NCBI RefSeq assembly: GCF_042685745.1
Contig: NZ_JBHUNT010000001.1
Span: 2,728,001 to 2,792,000, forward strand
DNA length: 64,000 bases
Source of the DNA: Prauserella_A oleivorans
Lineage (GTDB): Bacteria; Actinomycetota; Actinomycetes; Mycobacteriales; Pseudonocardiaceae
Direction of reading: 5' to 3'
Shown here piece after piece: positions 1-11,371 of this stretch. The notes beneath the pieces were generated by a model. It was not told the origin of the DNA. It searched no databases and was given only the letters and a program-made list of their open reading frames with translations. Positions within the stretch are counted from its first letter, which is position 1. Each line of letters starts with the position of its first letter. Position numbers and translations under genes: made by a program.

Positions 1-460
1 CACCGGTGACGCTGAGGAGGAACACCTCGCCCTCGCCGACGATGTCCTTCGGCAGCGGGAAGACGTCCTCGATGGCCTCTTCGGCGAGCACCGGGCCACC
101 AGCGGCGATGCGCCCGACGAGCGGGACGAACGCGGGCTTGGGCATCTGCTCGGCGACGGCCTCGCTCCGCGCGGAGTCGGCAGGCAGCACGCCCACCGCA
201 CGCGGCCGGTTGGCGTCGCGGCGCAGGTATCCCTTGCGCTGCAGGGCACGGAGCTGGTGCGACACCGACGACGTCGACGTCAGCCCCACGGCCTCGCCGA
301 TCTCGCGCACGCTGGGCGGGTAGCCGTAGCGGTCCACCCACTCGCGGATGACCTCGAGCACCTTCTGCTGGCGCGGGGTCAGACTGCCGTCCGGCTCCTC
401 GACCTCGGGCAGGGTGTGCACCCGGCCGCCTCCGGCATCGTCGTTGCTCTTGCGTGCCAC
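1..460 (-). CDS. lexA: LexA repressor, 5' part (C-terminus outside window)
   Basis: SOS-response repressor that binds SOS boxes and cleaves itself when RecA filaments form. The visible 153 residues hold the winged helix-turn-helix DNA-binding domain (about residues 27-90) and the start of the S24 protease domain. The cleavage site lies in GRIAAGG, with the scissile bond at Ala120-Gly121. The sequence ends at FLLSVTG, just before the expected catalytic Ser motif. The GTG start at 460 is chosen because a GGGAGG ribosome site lies about 7 bases upstream on this strand. It diverges from a LysM gene as lexA does in mycobacteria, and SOS boxes in the shared region suggest autoregulation. The family is about 230 residues long, so the missing third is simply cut off by the window edge. 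Confidence 0.96.
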   Translation of the reverse strand, partial: MARKSNDDAGGGRVHTLPEVEEPDGSLTPRQQKVLEVIREWVDRYGYPPSVREIGEAVGLTSTSSVSHQLRALQRKGYLRRDANRPRAVGVLPADSARSEAVAEQMPKPAFVPLVGRIAAGGPVLAEEAIEDVFPLPKDIVGEGEVFLLSVTG

Positions 461-578
461 CGCGTCGCCTCCCAGTCGTCGGCGGGCCTTCGCCTGCCCC
501 GTGTTGCCCTGTGCTCGCGCGCGCCGCGTCCTGCCGCGCGCTGTCCACTGTCGACGCTAACCCGCATGAGGGGCGATT

Positions 579-594
579 TCAAACGTTTGTTCGA
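579..594. promoter_or_regulatory. SOS box 1 (LexA operator), lexA side
   Basis: The sequence TCAAACGTTTGTTCGA matches the actinobacterial LexA operator TCGAAC-N4-GTTCGA in 11 of 12 fixed positions. It lies about 120 bases upstream of the lexA start, so it is the likely autoregulatory site. Confidence 0.85.
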
Positions 595-659
595 TCGACA
601 CGCCGGTGTCCTCTCGATTTTGTCAGACCCGGGTGGTACACATTCGCACGGGCGTTCGA

Positions 660-675
660 TAGAACGCATGTTCGA
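660..675. promoter_or_regulatory. SOS box 2 (LexA operator), LysM-gene side
   Basis: The sequence TAGAACGCATGTTCGA matches TCGAAC-N4-GTTCGA in 11 of 12 fixed positions. Its right end overlaps the GAGGAGG ribosome-binding site (674-680) of the LysM gene starting at 687, so bound LexA would sit at the very front of that gene. Confidence 0.85.
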
Positions 676-686
676 GGAGGTTCCCA

Positions 687-1190
687 ATGTCCCTTGTCCT
701 GCAGCGGGTGGTCCGCGAGGCCGGTCGTCCGGCGCTGTGCCGGGATGTCGCCGTTCCCCCGCGGCCGCGCGGGCCGCAGCGGTCACCCGCGTCCCCGCGT
801 TCGCTGCGGCCGCGTCGGGCGGAGCCACGCCGGCCGCCCACCCGTGGCCGTGTGGTCGCCGGACGGCGCCCCGGAGGGGTGGGTGTCTGCCGGCCGCGGC
901 GTGTGTCCCCGCGCTGGCCCGCGTTCGGTGCCGTCGCCGTGGTGGTGTTCCTCGGCGTGGTCGGCCTGGGCCTGTTCGCCGGAGCGCTGGCGGACACGGG
1001 AGGATCGGCGGTGCCGGCGGATACGGCGGTCGTCTCGGTGCGGGCAGGCGACACGCTGTGGGATGTCGCCGAACGGACCGCTCCGGGCAGTGAGCCTGCC
1101 GCGGTCGTCGAGCGGATCCGGGAGCTCAACGGGCTCACGGGTGCCCTGGTCGAGCCGGGGACGCCGCTGGTGGTGCCCGCCGGGAACTGA
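687..1190 (+). CDS. SOS-controlled membrane protein with C-terminal LysM domain (ChiZ/Rv2719c-like)
   Basis: The protein is 167 residues long. It has a basic, Arg/Pro-rich cytoplasmic N-terminus, one transmembrane segment at about 80-101, and an external LysM peptidoglycan-binding domain at about 117-166 (VRAGDTLWDVAE through the VVPAG end). The place divergent from lexA and just before nrdR matches mycobacterial Rv2719c (ChiZ), a DNA-damage-induced cell-wall protein that restrains division. ATG at 687 is supported by GAGGAGG seven bases upstream. The SOS box overlapping that ribosome site implies LexA repression. The orthology is inferred from position and domains; only the LysM part is strongly recognisable. 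Confidence 0.85.
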   Translation: MSLVLQRVVREAGRPALCRDVAVPPRPRGPQRSPASPRSLRPRRAEPRRPPTRGRVVAGRRPGGVGVCRPRRVSPRWPAFGAVAVVVFLGVVGLGLFAGALADTGGSAVPADTAVVSVRAGDTLWDVAERTAPGSEPAAVVERIRELNGLTGALVEPGTPLVVPAGN

Positions 1191-1308
1191 CCCACGCTGT
1201 CTCCCGGTGTGCACCCGCCGGGTCCCCCGTGTCGGTGGGTATGTCCGTGATCACGCGCTCGATCGCTGTGTCAGCTTGCGTGCGGGACGGCCGACTCTTA
1301 AGGTCAAC

Positions 1309-1355
1309 CCCTACATGTAGTAGTTACACGGCTGTAGTTGGTCCATAAATTGGGG
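1309..1355. promoter_or_regulatory. NrdR-box candidates and nrdR promoter
   Basis: A palindromic site CTACATGTAG (1311-1320) sits in a 16-base frame (1309-1324) resembling NrdR boxes. A second, weaker dyad (1340-1355, core CCATAAATTGG) follows after 15 bases, the box spacing described for bacterial NrdR targets. A TAGGCT at 1356-1361 is a possible -10 element, so the boxes would cover the promoter. The first box is clear; the second is inferred mainly from spacing. Confidence 0.6.
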
Positions 1356-1369
1356 TAGGCTCGAGGTAG

Positions 1370-1410
1370 TTATCCACAGCTCGTCGGCCTTCACCCACCG
1401 GGTGTCCACA
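1370..1410. promoter_or_regulatory. Two DnaA-box-like 9-mers upstream of nrdR
   Basis: TTATCCACA at 1370-1378 is a perfect DnaA box, and GTGTCCACA at 1402-1410 differs from TTGTCCACA at one base. Both lie between the NrdR-box region and the nrdR start. The rest of 1191-1510 shows no gene. Confidence 0.5.
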
Positions 1411-1510
1411 CAATGATCACCAGGCGATTGCCGCCCGAGGTCGGACGCCCAGGACGAGAGCCGGCACGACAACAACGTCGAACCAGGCGTGGTGAGGGAG
1501 GTGATCGGAC

Positions 1511-2005
1511 ATGCGCTGCCCATTCTGCAGGCATGCCGATTCCCGGGTCGTCGACTCTCGTGAGGTGGATGAAGGGCAGGCCATCCGGCGCCGCCGGTCG
1601 TGCTCGAAGTGCGGCCGCCGGTTCACCACCTCGGAGACGATGGTCCTCGCCGTCGTCAAGCGTTCCGGGGTCACCGAACAGTTCAGCCGGGACAAGGTGG
1701 TCCGGGGAGTGCGCCGCGCATGCCAGGGCCGCCCGGTCGACGACGATGCGCTGCAGCAGCTCGCCCAGCGCGTCGAGGAGTCGATCAGGGCGACGGGTGT
1801 CGCGGAGATTCCGAGTCACGAGGTGGGGCTGGCCATCCTCGGCCCGCTGCGTGAGCTCGATGCTGTGGCATATCTGCGCTTCGCGAGCGTCTACCGCTCC
1901 TTCTCCTCGATCGAGGACTTCGAGAAGGAGATCACGGACCTTCGTCAGGCGATTGCTGAATCAGCCGGCTCGGCCGGCAGCGGGAAGAACGCGGACGACG
2001 CCTGA
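1511..2005 (+). CDS. nrdR: Transcriptional repressor NrdR
   Basis: Represses ribonucleotide reductase genes in response to ATP/dATP. The 164-residue protein has an N-terminal zinc ribbon with Cys3, Cys6, Cys31 and Cys34, followed by an ATP-cone domain at about 47-137. The start ATG at 1511 follows a GGGAGGTGAT ribosome site (1496-1505). The length fits the family, with a slightly extended Ser/Gly-rich tail. It lies 38 bases ahead of nrdJ in the same direction, giving an nrdRJ operon, and NrdR-box candidates upstream point to control of its own promoter. Confidence 0.97.
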   Translation: MRCPFCRHADSRVVDSREVDEGQAIRRRRSCSKCGRRFTTSETMVLAVVKRSGVTEQFSRDKVVRGVRRACQGRPVDDDALQQLAQRVEESIRATGVAEIPSHEVGLAILGPLRELDAVAYLRFASVYRSFSSIEDFEKEITDLRQAIAESAGSAGSGKNADDA

Positions 2006-2043
2006 AGTAGTCGCCGCTTGTGCGAATCGCGGGAGTGGGAGTC

Positions 2044-4905
<2,862 letters not shown>

Positions 4906-4923
4906 CGCGCTGAGCCGATGACG

Positions 4924-4962
4924 CGCAGGGCCGGAGGTCGTTCGCCGATCTCCGGCCCTGCG
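4924..4962 (+). terminator. Hairpin terminator after nrdJ
   Basis: The 12-base arm GCAGGGCCGGAG (4925-4936) pairs perfectly with CTCCGGCCCTGC (4950-4961) around a 13-base loop, 19 bases after the nrdJ stop. There is no T-run, as is usual in GC-rich actinobacteria. Confidence 0.8.
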
Positions 4963-5048
4963 TCGTCCGATGTACCCGATCTCAGCGGGTGAGGCCGGAG
5001 ACCGCCGCACGTGTTGCGGGGACGTGCCGCCGCGCGTATGACTCACGC

Positions 5049-5813
5049 ATGGGAACCGATCCGATCCTGGTGACCGGCGCGACCGGCACGCTGGGCAGGG
5101 AGGTCGTCCGGAGCCTGCTGGAGCGTGGGCAGGCGGTCCGCGTGGCGACCCGGCGGCCGGCGCCGAGCGGACCACTCCCGTACGAATGGGCCACTGTGGA
5201 CTATCGCCGGGGCCGGGGTATGGACGACGCGGTGGACGGTGCCGCTGCGGTCGTGCATTGCGCGACCGACGTGCGGGGCGGCGAGGTGCGGCTCGCCCGG
5301 TCGGTGCTGGCGGCGATGCGGCGCACCGGCTGCCCGCACTTCGTGTACGTCTCGATTGTCGGGATCGACCGGATTCCCCTGTCGTACTACCGGAGCAAGC
5401 TCGAGGCCGAACGGGCCGTGGCCGAGTCCGGGATCGGCTGGACGGTGCTGCGGTCGACCCAGTTCCATGACCTGACGCTCCGGCTGGTCGGGGCACTCAC
5501 GGCACCGCCGTTGGCGGTCGTGCCCGACGACGTCCGCCTGCAACCGGTGCACGCCGCGGAGGTCGCGGATCGGCTCGCCGGGCTCGCGGCCGGTGAGCCT
5601 CAGCGCCGAGTCGCCGACCTCGGCGGACCGGAGATCCACGAACTCCCCGAGCTGACCCGGCTGTACCTGGAGGCGCGTGGCCGGCACCGCCGGACCGTGC
5701 CCGTGCGGGTGCCGGGCCGCATCGCCACCGCGCTCCGCGAAGGCCACAACCTGACGCCGGAGCATGCCGAGGGACGGCTGAGCTTCGCCGAGTTCCTCGC
5801 TCAGCGGTTCTGA
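5049..5813 (+). CDS. NAD(P)-binding NmrA/atypical SDR family protein
   Basis: The predicted protein of 254 residues opens with a Rossmann fold, LVTGATGTLGREVV at about 6-19. It has VHCATD and FVYVSIVGID stretches and a Y-Y-R-S-K segment like extended or atypical short-chain dehydrogenases (NmrA/complex-I-NDUFA9-like). It is probably a reductase or a redox-sensing protein; the substrate is not evident. The ATG at 5049 places the Rossmann motif close to the N-terminus, though no good ribosome site precedes it and an in-frame ATG lies 60 bases upstream. The 3' end overlaps the convergent peptidase gene by 13 bases. Confidence 0.8.
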   Translation: MGTDPILVTGATGTLGREVVRSLLERGQAVRVATRRPAPSGPLPYEWATVDYRRGRGMDDAVDGAAAVVHCATDVRGGEVRLARSVLAAMRRTGCPHFVYVSIVGIDRIPLSYYRSKLEAERAVAESGIGWTVLRSTQFHDLTLRLVGALTAPPLAVVPDDVRLQPVHAAEVADRLAGLAAGEPQRRVADLGGPEIHELPELTRLYLEARGRHRRTVPVRVPGRIATALREGHNLTPEHAEGRLSFAEFLAQRF

Positions 5814-7831
5814 CCGGGCGCCAGCCGCTCCCAGAGGAACTCGAACACCAGGGCCCACTTGAATGCGAGCTGGGCGTTGTCCGCCGCCGCGCCGTGCCCG
5901 CCCTCGATGTTCTCGTGGTATTGCACGTCGTAGCCGAACTCCCGCATGCGGGCGACCATCTTGCGGGCGTGTGCCGGGTGCACGCGATCGTCCCGTGTGG
6001 ACGTCACGAACAGCACGGGCGGATACGGCTGTCCACTGCGGACGTTCTGGTACGGCGAGTACCGCGCGAGGTAGGCCCAGTCCGCCGGCTCGTCCGGGTC
6101 GCCGTACTCGGCCATCCACGACGCCCCGGCCAGCAGCAGGTGGTAACGGCGCATGTCGAGCAGGGGCACCTGGCTGACGATGGCGCCGAACCGGTCCGGG
6201 TACCGCGTGAGCATGACGCCCATCAGCAGGCCACCGTTGCTGCCGCCCTGGATGCCGAGCTGAGCGGGCGTGGTGATCCCGCGCTCGACGAGATCCGCCG
6301 CCACCGCGGCGAAATCCTCGTACACGCGATGCCGGTTCTCCTTGACGGCCTGGTTGTGCCAGTCGGGCCCGTACTCTCCGCCGCCGCGAATGTTCGCCAG
6401 CACGTAGGTGCCGCCCCGAGCCAGCCACCCGCGCCCGATGATGCCGCTGTAGTACGGCGTTTGCGACACCTCGAAGCCGCCGTAGCCGGTGAGGAGGGTG
6501 GGTCCGGGGCCGGCGTCCGGCCTGCCGACCACGAAGTACGGGATGCGGGTGCCGTCCGCCGACGTGGCGAAGTGCTGCTCGGCGGTGAGCCCGTCGCTGT
6601 CGAAGAATGCCGGGGCCTGTTTCAGCGTCTCGAGCTCCTCGCCTACGACGCCCCGCACGAGCGCCGAGGGCTGGGTGAAGCCCGTGACGTTCAGCATGAA
6701 CTCATCGCCGTGGTCGGGCTCGGTGTCGATCAGTTCCACCGTGCCGACCTCGGGAACGCCGGTGAGCGGCTCGTCGCGCCAGCCGCCGTCGCCGGGCGTC
6801 AGCATCCGCAGTCGCGTCTTGACGTCCTCGAGCGTGCCGAGGATGAGGTGGTGGCGGGTCCAGGCGTAGTAGTCCAGCGACGTGTGCGCGTTGGGCTCGA
6901 ACAGCACGGTGAACTCGCGCTCGCCCGCCAGGAACTCGTCGAGCCGCATCGCGAGCAGCGCGCCCGCCGGATAGCGGCCCCACGGCGTACGCGGGTGGAC
7001 GAGCAGCCACTCGCGGTGCACCGACGCCCTCGCGTCGTCCGGCACGTCGATGCGCACGAGACCGCTGTCGGTGCGCAGGTACAGCTCGCTGCGGTAGAAC
7101 TCGACGTTGCGGCGCACCAGGTCCCGTTCCCAGCCCTCCGTGGGATCGTGATAGGCCCGCACCGACACGTCGTCGGGTTTGCCCTCGAACACGAGCTCGG
7201 CCTCGGCCAGTGGTGTCCCGCGCCGCCATTCCTTGACGAGCCTGGGGTAACCCGAGCTGGTGAGCGAGCCGTCCCCGAAGTCCGTGCCGACGTAGATGCG
7301 GTCCTCGTCGATCCAGCCGACCGTGCTTTTGGCCTCGGGCAACCGGAATCCGTCCGGGACGAACTCGTGGCGCTCGAGGTCGAACTCGCGCACGACAACG
7401 GCGTCCGCCCCACCCCGGGAGAGCTCGACGAGACAGCGTCGGAAGCCCGGGCGGAGCACGGAGGCGCCCTGCCACACCCAATTCTCGCCCTCGGCCTCGG
7501 CGAGCGCGTCGACGTCGAGCAGGAGCTCCCACCGAGGCTCGGGCTTGCGGTACTCCTCGAGCGTGGTCCGCCGCCACAGGCCGCGGGGATGGGAGGCGTC
7601 GCGCCAGAAGTTGTAGAGGTGGTCGCCGCGGCGCACCACGTACGGAATGCGGTCGTCGGCGTCGAGCACGTCACGCAGTTGGCCGCGCAGCAGCTCGAAT
7701 CGGTCACCCCCGGTGAGCGCACGGGCGGTCTCGGTGTTGCGCGCGCGGACCCACTCCAGTGCGCGGTCACCGGTGACGTCCTCGAGCCACAGGTACGGGT
7801 CGTCGTCCAGGGGGGATGTCGCCTCGGTCAT
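5801..7831 (-). CDS. Prolyl oligopeptidase family serine peptidase (S9A)
   Basis: A 676-residue protein without signal peptide, so probably cytoplasmic, cleaving after proline in short peptides. The N-terminal seven-bladed propeller begins with DDPYLWLEDVTGDRALEWV, typical of the family. The C-terminal alpha/beta-hydrolase domain holds the nucleophile in GGSNGG (Ser531), Asp in STRDDRV (614/615) and His in EGGHG (His646). All catalytic residues are present and the length is normal. The gene converges with the NmrA-like gene and starts 144 bases from the divergent CBS gene. Its substrate cannot be told from sequence. Confidence 0.93.
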   Translation of the reverse strand: MTEATSPLDDDPYLWLEDVTGDRALEWVRARNTETARALTGGDRFELLRGQLRDVLDADDRIPYVVRRGDHLYNFWRDASHPRGLWRRTTLEEYRKPEPRWELLLDVDALAEAEGENWVWQGASVLRPGFRRCLVELSRGGADAVVVREFDLERHEFVPDGFRLPEAKSTVGWIDEDRIYVGTDFGDGSLTSSGYPRLVKEWRRGTPLAEAELVFEGKPDDVSVRAYHDPTEGWERDLVRRNVEFYRSELYLRTDSGLVRIDVPDDARASVHREWLLVHPRTPWGRYPAGALLAMRLDEFLAGEREFTVLFEPNAHTSLDYYAWTRHHLILGTLEDVKTRLRMLTPGDGGWRDEPLTGVPEVGTVELIDTEPDHGDEFMLNVTGFTQPSALVRGVVGEELETLKQAPAFFDSDGLTAEQHFATSADGTRIPYFVVGRPDAGPGPTLLTGYGGFEVSQTPYYSGIIGRGWLARGGTYVLANIRGGGEYGPDWHNQAVKENRHRVYEDFAAVAADLVERGITTPAQLGIQGGSNGGLLMGVMLTRYPDRFGAIVSQVPLLDMRRYHLLLAGASWMAEYGDPDEPADWAYLARYSPYQNVRSGQPYPPVLFVTSTRDDRVHPAHARKMVARMREFGYDVQYHENIEGGHGAAADNAQLAFKWALVFEFLWERLAPGQNR

Positions 7832-7930
7832 GCGATCCAGTCTGCCAGTTTCGGCGACGCGGGCGGGAGCCGTCCACTGTGGAGGGCCGATGGCGCCGGT
7901 CTCGGGCTTTCACCTTCCGCGGACACTCAC

Positions 7931-7936
7931 TAACCT
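7931..7936 (+). promoter_or_regulatory. Possible -10 element for the CBS gene
   Basis: TAACCT fits the actinobacterial TANNNT -10 pattern and would give a leader of roughly 30 bases carrying the GAGGAGGA ribosome site at 7963-7970. No convincing -35 is seen. Confidence 0.4.
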
Positions 7937-7975
7937 GGTGTGATCTGGCTCACCGCCAGGGTGAGGAGGAGTGTC

Positions 7976-8425
7976 ATGCGCATTGCCGATGTGCTGCGGA
8001 GCAAGGGGTCGGCGGTCGCGACCGTCACCCCCGGGGTGACGGTCGGCGAGCTGCTCGCGCGGCTGGCGGAACACAACGTCGGTGCCCTCGTGGTGGTCGC
8101 GGAGGACGGGACCGTCGCGGGCATCGTGTCCGAGCGTGATGTCGTGCGCCGCCTGCATGAGCACGGCCCGGTGATCCTCGAACACCCGGTGGCCGACATC
8201 ATGACCTCGGTCGTCGCCACCTGCACTCCCGAGGACTCCGTCGACCAGCTCAGCGAGGTCATGACCCGGCGCCGGATCCGGCACGTCCCGGTGCTCGTGG
8301 ACGGCAGGCTCGGCGGCATCGTCAGCATCGGTGACGTCGTCAAGTCACGCATGGACGAGCTGGAGCTCAACCGCGAACAGCTGGAGGCCTACATTTCGGG
8401 CGGCGGCGTTCACCCCACAGGGTGA
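7976..8425 (+). CDS. Tandem CBS-domain protein
   Basis: A stand-alone protein of 149 residues made of two CBS motifs (about 8-62 and 72-130), a Bateman module that usually binds adenosyl nucleotides. The GIVSERDVVRRL and GIVSIGDVVKSRMDELELNREQLEAYI stretches are typical of the small CBS-pair proteins related to mycobacterial Hrp1. ATG at 7976 is chosen over an upstream GTG because GAGGAGGA precedes it by five bases. It converges with the serine hydrolase gene, only two bases apart. The ligand and partner are unknown. Confidence 0.88.
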   Translation: MRIADVLRSKGSAVATVTPGVTVGELLARLAEHNVGALVVVAEDGTVAGIVSERDVVRRLHEHGPVILEHPVADIMTSVVATCTPEDSVDQLSEVMTRRRIRHVPVLVDGRLGGIVSIGDVVKSRMDELELNREQLEAYISGGGVHPTG

Positions 8426-8427
8426 GC

Positions 8428-9360
8428 TCAGCGTGGCGGACGACCGGCGAGCGTGGGTGCCAGCGCGGCCATGCCGGCCGTCACCGCCTCGCTGGCGGAG
8501 TCGAACCCGGTGCCGTCCGGTTGGAGGGTGAACAGCGCCACGATGTAGCGCCCGCCCGTGCCGACGACGCCCGTGGTGTTGAGCACCACGCCGTTGTCGA
8601 TCTCCATCCAGCCCTGTTTGATGGCCCACGCGGTGTTCGGCAGTGCTGCGGGGATGCCGAAGTGCTGGTCGAACCCGTCGAGGGCGATGCGGGTGGTGCG
8701 GGCGAGCGCGTCGAGCACGAAGTCGCCGGCCGTCGCGGGCATCTTCTCGTCGATGTAGTCGTACACCGTCACGATGTCGCGCGGGGTCATCCGCGTCATC
8801 TCCCACTGCTCCGGGTCGGTGGGAGGCGTGGTGCCCGTGAGACCCATGAGGTGAGCCGCGTTGCGGTCGATCTCGGTGCCGCCGTGGCGGTTCCACAGCA
8901 CGTTGGCCACCCAGTCGGCGCTTCCGGAGAGCATCACCTGCAGTTCCGTGCGGTCCTCGCCCGCGGGCAGGCGCCACCCGGCCTGCCTGAGCACCTCGGT
9001 GACGATGAGCAGCTTCATCACCGACGCCGTGTAGAACTGCTCGTCGGGGTTGATGCTGGTCAGCATCGATTCGGTGGTGCGGTCGTAGACGGCCAGGCCG
9101 ATGTCGGTGCCCGGCACGACCTCGTTGACGGCGTCGGAGACCGCGGCGGCCAGGTTCGCCTGTTCCCGCGGTGAGGCCGGGGTGGGTGGCGGTGCGGCGG
9201 GTTCCGCGGGCCGGGCGAGGACGCCCGCCGAGTAGGGAGCGCGTGCCGTGGTCGTCGCGTGACCGGCGGGCTCGCCGGGAGGGTGGTGGGCCGCCGCGGT
9301 GACGCCCACCGCGATCAGGACCGCCGCCGACAGCCCGACCGCGAGCGCGCGAGGCTTCAC
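8428..9360 (-). CDS. Exported class A beta-lactamase-like serine hydrolase
   Basis: The 310-residue protein has an N-terminal hydrophobic signal or anchor (about 5-24), a Pro/Ala-rich linker to about residue 65, then a beta-lactamase/transpeptidase-like domain. The nucleophile motif is S113-V-M-K116. SGSAD and KQGW stretches sit where the SDN and KTG boxes of class A enzymes lie, but do not match them well, so penicillinase activity is doubtful. It more likely acts on cell-wall peptides or is a catalytically modest relative (DUF4226/Beta-lactamase2 type). The start ATG at 9360 gives a clean signal peptide. Confidence 0.82.
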   Translation of the reverse strand: MKPRALAVGLSAAVLIAVGVTAAAHHPPGEPAGHATTTARAPYSAGVLARPAEPAAPPPTPASPREQANLAAAVSDAVNEVVPGTDIGLAVYDRTTESMLTSINPDEQFYTASVMKLLIVTEVLRQAGWRLPAGEDRTELQVMLSGSADWVANVLWNRHGGTEIDRNAAHLMGLTGTTPPTDPEQWEMTRMTPRDIVTVYDYIDEKMPATAGDFVLDALARTTRIALDGFDQHFGIPAALPNTAWAIKQGWMEIDNGVVLNTTGVVGTGGRYIVALFTLQPDGTGFDSASEAVTAGMAALAPTLAGRPPR

Positions 9361-9534
9361 CCGGCCAATCGCAGCATTCGATCAGTACGTTCGGCGTCAA
9401 CTGTGCGTAAACATCGCACGACCTGAACGCGCAACCGGGTAACACCGCCCCGGAATGCGAGCCGGATTCTTGACACGGTCCAGGGCCGGGGGAAAGGTCG
9501 AGCCACTCGTTGTGCCGATCGACTGGGGGTCCCG

Positions 9535-11295
9535 TTGAGAGCCACGCGCCTGGCCGTTCTGTTCGCCGCCGTCGTCGCCCTGCCGATCCTCGCTCCGATG
9601 GCGGCCGCCGAGCCGCCACCGCGCCCCGTGTTCGCGGGCGGCGAGGCGCAGCCGGTGTTCGATCCGGCCGACGTGGTCCGCGAGAGCCTGTGGGTACGCG
9701 CGCCCGTCGACAGCGACCGTGACGGAGCCGCCGACGAGGTGCACGTCGAGATCGTCCGTCCGCGGGCGACCGAGCAGGGACTGCGGGTGCCGGTGGTGTA
9801 TCAGGCCAGCCCGTATTTCGCGGGCGGCAACGCCATCACCAACCACGACGTCGACGTCGAGCTCTACGTTCCGGGCAAACCGCGGCCGCAGATCACGTGG
9901 CGGTACGAGGACTACCTGCTGGCGCGTGGTTTCGCCGTGGTGTACGCCGAGTCGCTCGGCAGCGGTGCGTCCACCGGATGCCCCACCACGGGCGGGGAGA
10001 ACGAGACCATCGGCGCGCGGTCCGTTGTGGACTGGCTGAACGGGCGCGCGACGGCACGGGACGCGTCGGGCGCCTCCGTGGTGGCGGACTGGACCACCGG
10101 GAAGACGGCCATGATGGGAGTGTCGTACAACGGAACGCTGCCCAACGCGGTGGCGAGCACGGGTGTCGAGGGACTGGAGACGATCGTGCCGATCGCCGCC
10201 ATCTCCGACTGGTACGACTACTACCGCGAGAACGGCGCGGTGGTGGCACCGGGCGGGTACCAGGGCGAGGACGCCGACGTGCTCGCCGAGTACGTCTACA
10301 CCCGTGCCGACACCGAGATCTGCCGCCCCGTCATCGAGGAGCTCGCCCGCCGGCAGGATCGGGTCACCGGCGACGACAACGACTTCTGGGTTGAACGGTC
10401 CTATCTGGACGATGCCGGCAAGGTGCGCGCGTCCGTGCTCGCGGTGCACGGGCTCAGCGACTGGAACGTCACCCTGAGCCAGGTCTCGACATGGTACGAG
10501 GCGCTCGCGCGACACGGTGTCGAGCGCAAGATCTGGCTGCACCAGGCCGGCCACACCGACCCGTACGTGGTCCGCCAGGAGGCCTGGCTGCGCACGTTGA
10601 ACCGGTGGTTCTCGCACTACCTGTACGGGATCGACAACGGCGTGACCGACGAGCCGAAGGCGACCGTGCAGCGTGAGGACATGTCGTGGACGGAGGAGGT
10701 GGACTGGCCGGCGCCGGGTGCGCGGGACGCGACCGTCCACCTGCGGCCCGGCGGCCCTGCGCGGGGTGGCCTCGACGTGCACGGGCCATGGCACGGCGGG
10801 CCGGTGGTGGAACGGCTGACCGACGACGCCGGCAAGACCGTGGAGCAACTCGTCGACATGGCGACGTCGCCGAACCGGCTGGCGTACGCGAGTGGTCCGG
10901 CGCGAGAGCCCGTGCGGTTGAGCGGCACACCGTCGGTCGACCTGCGCGTCACGTTCGACCGGCCCGCGGCCAACGTGACCGGTGTGCTGGTGGATCGCGC
11001 GCCGGACGGCGGGTCCCGGGTCATCACGCGCGGCTGGGCCGACCCGCAGAACCGCAAGGACCGGGCGCGCACGGACCCGATCCGGCCGGGCACGCCGTAC
11101 CGGGTGTCGTTCGACCTGCAGCCCCAGGACTATGTCCTGGCTCCGGGGCATCGGCTGGAGTTCGTGCTGCTCTCCAGCGACCACGACTTCACCCTCCGCC
11201 CGGCGCCCGGGGCCGGGATCGCGATCGATCTCCGGAAGACGTCGGTGACCGTGCCGGTCGTGGGCGGGGAGGCGGCGCTGCGCGCGGCCTTCTGA
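9535..11295 (+). CDS. Secreted Xaa-Pro dipeptidyl-peptidase (S15/CocE family)
   Basis: A 586-residue exported hydrolase. Residues 1-25 form a signal peptide ending in AAAEPP. The alpha/beta-hydrolase domain carries GVSYNG with nucleophile Ser197, an SDWNV Asp motif, and HQAGHTD for the His. The C-terminal jelly-roll (from about residue 390) is typical of S15 enzymes. The TTG start at 9535 follows GGGGG at 9525-9529 and directly begins the signal peptide. Activity would be release of Xaa-Pro dipeptides, or ester hydrolysis as in cocaine-esterase relatives. The 174 bases upstream hold no gene and no clear promoter. Confidence 0.92.
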   Translation: MRATRLAVLFAAVVALPILAPMAAAEPPPRPVFAGGEAQPVFDPADVVRESLWVRAPVDSDRDGAADEVHVEIVRPRATEQGLRVPVVYQASPYFAGGNAITNHDVDVELYVPGKPRPQITWRYEDYLLARGFAVVYAESLGSGASTGCPTTGGENETIGARSVVDWLNGRATARDASGASVVADWTTGKTAMMGVSYNGTLPNAVASTGVEGLETIVPIAAISDWYDYYRENGAVVAPGGYQGEDADVLAEYVYTRADTEICRPVIEELARRQDRVTGDDNDFWVERSYLDDAGKVRASVLAVHGLSDWNVTLSQVSTWYEALARHGVERKIWLHQAGHTDPYVVRQEAWLRTLNRWFSHYLYGIDNGVTDEPKATVQREDMSWTEEVDWPAPGARDATVHLRPGGPARGGLDVHGPWHGGPVVERLTDDAGKTVEQLVDMATSPNRLAYASGPAREPVRLSGTPSVDLRVTFDRPAANVTGVLVDRAPDGGSRVITRGWADPQNRKDRARTDPIRPGTPYRVSFDLQPQDYVLAPGHRLEFVLLSSDHDFTLRPAPGAGIAIDLRKTSVTVPVVGGEAALRAAF

Positions 11296-11371
11296 CCCGG
11301 GGACGAGCGGGCTGGAGAGCGTAGCCCACACCACCGACACTTCCGCGCTCTCCCGGCCGCATCCTCCCGAG

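Noticed and set aside
2006..2043. B12 riboswitch before nrdJ
   Set aside because: Only 38 bases separate nrdR and nrdJ, far too short for a cobalamin riboswitch, and none was recognised upstream of nrdR.
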